Assembly: GCA_036873135.1 (NCBI GenBank)
Contig: JAPTYO010000010.1
Location: 20,391,772-20,455,771 of the forward strand
Direction of reading: 5' to 3'
Length of the DNA: 64,000 bases
From: Clarkia xantiana subsp. parviflora
Lineage: Eukaryota; Streptophyta; Magnoliopsida; Myrtales; Onagraceae
Every line of letters starts with the position of its first letter. The stretch's first letter is position 1. The translations under genes and the position numbers were made by a program. Shown here piece after piece: positions 59,204-64,000 of this stretch. The notes under the pieces are model-generated. The model was not told the DNA's origin and made no database searches. It worked only from the letters and a program-made list of their open reading frames with translations.

Positions 59204-60470
59204 CTATACCTACTAATTAATTTCGGACACTTATGTGTGAACATATAATATAGTTAGTTTTTTTTTCTTTCTAATTGAGATCGAATCTGGAAGTGTTGGT
59301 ATTTTATATGGAAGGTGAGAGGTGGCTTCGGTTGATCCAACACTTGCTTCTTCTAACACTACCTATCTAAATCATATATGAGAAATAATATCGTCTACCG
59401 TTAGGATAGGATTGTTGAACTATGTTAAAAAAATGTGAATTTTTTTATCATTGCTCCAAGAGTACTATGTTTTTTTTTTTGTACTTTTTTTGTATTTTTT
59501 TTATTGCCCTAAAAATGATCCCTATAAGGAAAATGATATTATTAATAATATGATACAAATATTAGGTGTGGTTAAAAAAATTCATATTTTTTTTCATACT
59601 TTTAAAGTTTTACATATATTACAATTAAGTCCACCCTAGTAATAAAAAAAACTAGAGCACTTGGTATTCTTGCCAAGTATCTAAGCTTATTGAAAAAGTT
59701 GGTAATGATGCGTATTTTAACTCATAATTGTAATTTAGAGGACTTCGTTTAAACTTGCAACCTTCTATTAAAAAGGTTAATGAAACTGACTAAAACTATG
59801 AAAAGTATGAGAGAAATAGTTATGTTAGGAGTCTCCTAAAAATTTAAAAAAATAGAGCTCAGTTAAAATTAATCACATCGTCAATTACATTATAGATTTT
59901 TTGAGTGAAACATAAATAATTATCTCCTAATTTTAATTTAATATTATTTTCTAGATAGATAATTACCTTAGTCATGCCGCTCCTAGTTTCTATTCTTCCT
60001 GCCTTTAACATTTAAATATTATTATTTTACTTTCGGATAAATTTTATATTTAAACATTTATACTATTTTTTTCCTATATAATATTTACATAATAATCTAG
60101 TTTATTATAACATAAGAATACTTATAGACTCATTTATACTCTAGGGTTCATCCGAAAAACTTTTCATATAATTAATAGGTTTTTAGAAGAAAAAAATCAT
60201 AAAATTATTTAGACACATTTACTCTATAAGGTTCAACCGTCCCAGTAGGGTGTTAGAAAAAAAATCATAAAATTATTTAAACACATTTACCCTCTAGAAT
60301 TCACCCGGTCCAATAGGGTTTATTATAAAGAAAAAAAATCCACAAAACTACTGTAAATTATCATAACTTAAATGTGAAGTTCTTAGAAAATTAGTCGGAT
60401 AAGAAAATGCGCTAACACATAATAAATATATTTTTTTAATAAAAAAGATATATATGTGTGTGTGTATATC
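59204..60470. other. AT-rich intergenic DNA with a short tandem array
   Basis: No gene. At about 60126-60350 a unit of 70-85 bp (CATTTACTCT...GGTTCACCCG...AATAGGGT...AAATCATAAAATTATTT) repeats three times with divergence. Confidence 0.6.
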
Positions 60471-60484
60471 AAGTAAACTTAACT

Positions 60485-62126
60485 TTTTACCTACATCTAC
60501 TTGTAATGAGCTTGATAAATTTAGTAGGAATTTTTTGTGGGGATCTACTGATGAGAGAAGAAAGATGCATGCTGTAAATTGGAATGATGTTTCTTTGCCT
60601 AGAGATTGCGGAGGTCTGGGTATCACCTCCACAAGAGACCGTAATAAGGCTATGTTAGCCAACTTTGCTTGGAGAATGGAGAAATTACAGGACCCTTGGG
60701 CCACCATAATAAAAAATAGGTCGTCAAAGTCGGGTACTTCTACCTGGAGTGCTTTGCAAGAAGGTAAAGAAACCCTTGACAAAGGCTTGGGTTGGGTTAT
60801 TGGTAAGGGTGACAAGGTTAAAGTGTGGTCTGCCATTTGGTTTGGTGAGTTTCCTCTGAGACTTCTAATTCAAGGTCCTCTAACTTAAAATGAGGAGAAC
60901 CTTAGAATTATTGATGTCTTAAATGCTGATGGCTATTACGATGTCTCAAAAATATCAATGCTTTTGCCTCAGGATATCATTGACAGATTCATTTCCACGC
61001 CCATTAGCATTGCTAGGGACATGGAAGATAGAAAAATATGGAGATACTCTCCTTCAGGTATCCCTACTGTTGCATCTATGCACAAATGAATCATTGCTCA
61101 CAAGTGCAATAGTAGTGACAATACCAGAAAAAATTAGAACTGGATATGGGCTTGTAAGACCATCCCAAGGATCCAATTTTTCATATGGTTGTGTTGCCAC
61201 AAGAAAATCTTCACGGCAAAACACTTAAGCGATAGAGGTTTAAACATTAATCCTATGTGCTCCATATGTCAACAAGAAGAGGAAGATATTTGTCATGTTC
61301 TAAGAGATTGTACCGTGTCTAAGAAAGTTTGGATGAAGATTCCACCATCTATCCAAAAAAATTTCTCAATTGATATGTTTCAATGGATGTTTTCAAACTG
61401 CAGGATCTCTGACATGCACTGGTCCAACATAGAGTGGAAGGATATTTTTACAACTGCTATATGGGTTATTTGGAGGAACATGAACTCTCTGCTATTCAAT
61501 AAACATGCTTTTTCTCCTAACTTGGTTACCTTTATTGTGGAACGGGCGAAAGAAGTTTCTGGTATTCTTGGAAAACCTAACTCTCTCTGATCTCAAAGGC
61601 CATTATTCATGTCAAGTGGTGTCCCCCTCCACATGGCTGGATAAAGCTGAATACTGACGGGTCAGCCATTGGCAATCCTAGGCAAGCTGGAGGAGGGGGA
61701 ATTCTTAGAAATGAATTTGGTGGTTGGATCAAAGGTTTCCAAAGGAGACTTGGGATCACAAATAGCCTTGTGGCGGAACTTTGGGCGTTGAGGGATGGCC
61801 TAACCGTGGCAACAAACTTAAACATAGCTTCGGTCTATGTGGAAATGGATGCTAAGGAAGCTATTAACCTCATTGTCGAGGAGTCAAGTGAAGATGGACC
61901 TATAATGCCTTTAATTTGTGACTGCAGGAAACTCATGAAGTCCTTTAGAAGATTAAAATTCAGACACGTTTATCGTGAAGCAAACAAGGTTGCAGATCAA
62001 CTAGCAAAGGAAGCAGCGAGGATGGATGAATCTTTTATGATCATTAATGAGCTACCTTCAAGACTTAAGCCGCTTATTTTGTATGATTGTTTAGGACAAT
62101 CCCAAGAGAGGGAAGTAGTTGTCTAA
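60485..62126 (+). pseudogene. LINE ORF2 C-terminal remnant (zf-RVT and RNase H)
   Basis: The first frame has ELDKFSRNFLWG, VNWNDVSLPRDCGGLGI and NKAMLANFAWRM, which belong to the segment just after reverse transcriptase in plant L1-type LINEs. It stops at 60886. The 61189-61590 frame carries the zinc-binding segment (CSICQQEEEDICHVLRDC). From about 61611 a third frame gives the RNase H domain: LNTDGSAIGNPRQAGGGGILRN, AELWALRDGL, VEMDAKEAI and HVYREANKVADQLAKEA, ending at 62126. In-frame stops and frame changes between these parts make it non-functional. The first Met at 60454 lies in the flanking DNA, not in the LINE. Confidence 0.9.
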
Positions 62127-62159
62127 TAATTTATAGTTGATTGTATTTACCAAAAAAAA
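60485..62159 (+). mobile_element. 5'-truncated LINE retrotransposon
   Basis: 1675 bp flanked by a perfect 14-bp duplication AAGTAAACTTAACT (60471-60484 and 62160-62173), ending in an A-run at 62152-62161. Variable-length duplications and an A-tail are marks of target-primed reverse transcription. Only the 3' part of ORF2 is present: the zf-RVT region and an RNase H domain. The reverse transcriptase and endonuclease are lost by 5' truncation. Confidence 0.93.
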
Positions 62160-62173
62160 AAGTAAACTTAACT

Positions 62174-63249
62174 AGATTTATAAAAATAAAAAAAATAAAA
62201 TAAAAAAAGACTAAAAGAAATGGTTACATACTTAAGGAAGTGAAGAAATTACACGTTATGCACTCTACAAAAAAATTAAGAGAAATGCTTAAATATTATT
62301 ATGAGACTGACATCTATTTTCTTACGTTTTTAGGAACCTTCTTACATTAGTCGCTCTAGATATAAATTGTTATTCGGAAACATCTGTTGTCCCAATATAT
62401 ATTTTAATGTACCACTCTAGTTTTTTTTTTTGGTAGATTCATCGGGGCTGTATTTTTATATTCTTATTATTATTAAAATTAAGGGAGTCATAGCTTATAA
62501 AGAATAATATTTTGTTCAATAATTTCCAGTTGAATTTGTATATATATTTTATTAGCTAGTTTGGTGTATTCACAAGAATTATTATTAATTATTTGAAATT
62601 AAAAATTAAAGTTGGATGCATGAAATGACTCGGGCGCCACTCAGAAATTTGACTTGCCTGTTACGCTAAGTAAGTTGGTTATTAGTTTTACAGTATATCA
62701 AGGAGAGCTAGAAGAGGCATGTTCTTACATGAGTTTGCACTTGGCGCATATATACTTTTCGATGATCCTATTAAATTACGTAATGGACTACCATATTTAA
62801 AAGGACAACATAGAGTAAGCATCTATACATCTAGAGTTTATTTAAACAATTAAGTTTTACTTACCAACTCTTAAACATCTTATTATTAACAACTAATATG
62901 AATAACAATCCAGTATATATAGTTGGTATCATACAGAAAGTAATGAGATTGTTGAGGAATTACTCACATATATCAGCAATTAATATTCATTCAACTTAAT
63001 TTCAAAGAAACCAATTAGAATGTTTATATTTGCGTAAAACTTACCGAATAAAGGAAACCAATATATCAATGTACAATTCAATTTCTAAGCGTATAAGCTA
63101 TATATATCTACTTGTGCTGCAATTTTATCGATTATTATTAAATTGTACAAACTCTTCAACTTGGGTTTAAACTTCTTAGGCTTCATTTAACTTGTAATCC
63201 AAGTTACTCAATAAATTTTGATATCTTAATTCACTTCAAAACTCCATTC
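62174..63249. other. AT-rich intergenic DNA
   Basis: No gene or structured repeat recognised. Confidence 0.55.
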
Positions 63250-63546
63250 TGTTGAGGCTCGGTCTTAAAGCCCTGGTCGAGTTTGACCTTATATTTCTCT
63301 CGACCCAGATTGAAGTTTGTTTTGTTGTGTTTGGGCTTGACCCATTATGCGTTCCGTCCATTCTAAACTTTGTCTATTTTATTTTATTAGTGGACTTATT
63401 TGCTCATTCGTGGTTTATTTGTGGCAACTCTGCAAATACTTTTGCTAGGGTTTGCTATTTAAGGGAGAGGTGCACATTTGAATGGGTTGCGCTGATGAGC
63501 CATAAATCCACATTTCACTCTTATTGTGCTCTCTCGAGATTTTACA
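63250..63546 (+). repeat. Copia-type 5' LTR
   Basis: TGTTGAGGCTCGG...GATTTTACA, with TG...CA ends. Its partner lies outside the window, so the left end is inferred from the TG. Confidence 0.75.
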
Positions 63547-63558
63547 TGGTATCAGAGC
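63547..63558 (+). other. Primer-binding site
   Basis: TGGTATCAGAGC, matching initiator tRNA-Met, directly after the LTR. Confidence 0.88.
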
Positions 63559-64000
63559 ATACCGAAGCTTTGACGCTCCGATTCCGATCCGTTTGATTTT
63601 CTCGCTACGGTATCATCTTCTTGCTTGTTGATTCTCTGTTTTCTCCATTATCGATTGAGATTATCTTCTGTTGCGTCTTTTTTCTTCTTCTGGTAATCGC
63701 TTTTCTGCAAAGGTTTTCTTATTTTCTCTTGCATGTTGACGATCTTCAAACTCCTTTTCTGTTTTCATTATAGATCTGCTGTTTGAAACATCGATCTTTT
63801 GATTTCTTCTTCTCCTTCTGTTTTTAAGGTGAATATGAAATGTTTTATGTTGCTCCGGTGCTTGATTCACGCAGAGGATCTGTTATTACCTAGTGCATGT
63901 GAAAGATTCAGCACTGGCTCATCAGATCTGTGTTTTTCGTGTTTTCGATTTCTTCTTCTCCTTCTATTTTAAAGGTGAACTTGAAACATTTTATGTTGTT

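Larger units (their letters stand above)
63250..64000 (+). mobile_element. Start of a Ty1/copia-type LTR retrotransposon, runs off the window
   Basis: A 297-bp LTR is followed by a primer-binding site and the start of an untranslated, pyrimidine-rich leader. In the remaining 440 bp no gag frame begins. CTTCTTCTCCTTCTRTTTT with AAGGTGAA... recurs at 63808-63836 and 63952-63980. The frame at 63252-63596 crosses the LTR and primer site and is not a gene. Confidence 0.8.

Noticed and set aside
60348..60836. 162-codon - strand frame at the LINE 5' boundary
   Set aside because: It crosses the target duplication into flanking DNA and is antisense to the LINE coding remnant.
63252..63596. 114-codon frame at the right end
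   Set aside because: It spans the LTR and primer-binding site; these regions are non-coding in LTR elements.
1..64000. tRNA, rRNA and other structural RNA genes
   Set aside because: The only tRNA-like words seen are TGGTATCAGAGC primer-binding sites of retroelements; no complete cloverleaf was recognised by eye.

Overview
This window reads as nuclear DNA of a flowering plant, most likely a eudicot. It is AT-rich with sparse genes, GT-AG introns, an R2R3-MYB gene with the classic 133/130-bp exon pair, a DUF761 gene, and several classes of plant transposons. The species cannot be named from the sequence.

Only two ordinary host genes are supported. One is a three-exon R2R3-MYB of the flavonol-regulator type (subgroup 7) on the + strand at 19047-21453. 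The other is a single-exon DUF761 protein on the - strand at 53442-53963. A third complete gene, on the - strand at 55124-58712, is a seven-exon MULE transposase. Its 986-codon frame is uninterrupted, and it lies inside a complete element with terminal inverted repeats and a perfect 9-bp target duplication.

Layout. 1-5.2 kb: LTR-like sequence and a complete 454-bp TRIM. 5.2-10.8 kb: a hAT-type element split by a Helitron. 10.9-15.7 kb: a complete but decayed Ty1/copia element on the - strand. 17-24.9 kb: the MYB gene flanked by three or four Mutator-type MITEs. 25.4-28.3 kb: a nested cluster of CCGG-rich hAT elements; a sister copy at 51.5-52.4 kb preserves the empty site of one insertion. 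29.2-32.4 kb: truncated copia and Ty3-like fragments. 33.6-48.6 kb: a head-to-tail chain of three Helitrons, the last containing a further Helitron, followed by an opposite-strand 5' fragment. 53.4-59.2 kb: the DUF761 gene and the intact MULE. 60.5-62.2 kb: a 5'-truncated LINE with a 14-bp target duplication. 63.25 kb to the end: the 5' LTR and primer-binding site of a copia element that runs off the window.

The most notable signals are the seamless Helitron chain with a conserved subterminal hairpin carrying an ACACGTGG motif, the apparently intact MULE, and an exon-like tandem array inside one Helitron. No rRNA, tRNA or CRISPR array was found. All boundaries were read by eye; no alignment or database search was run.
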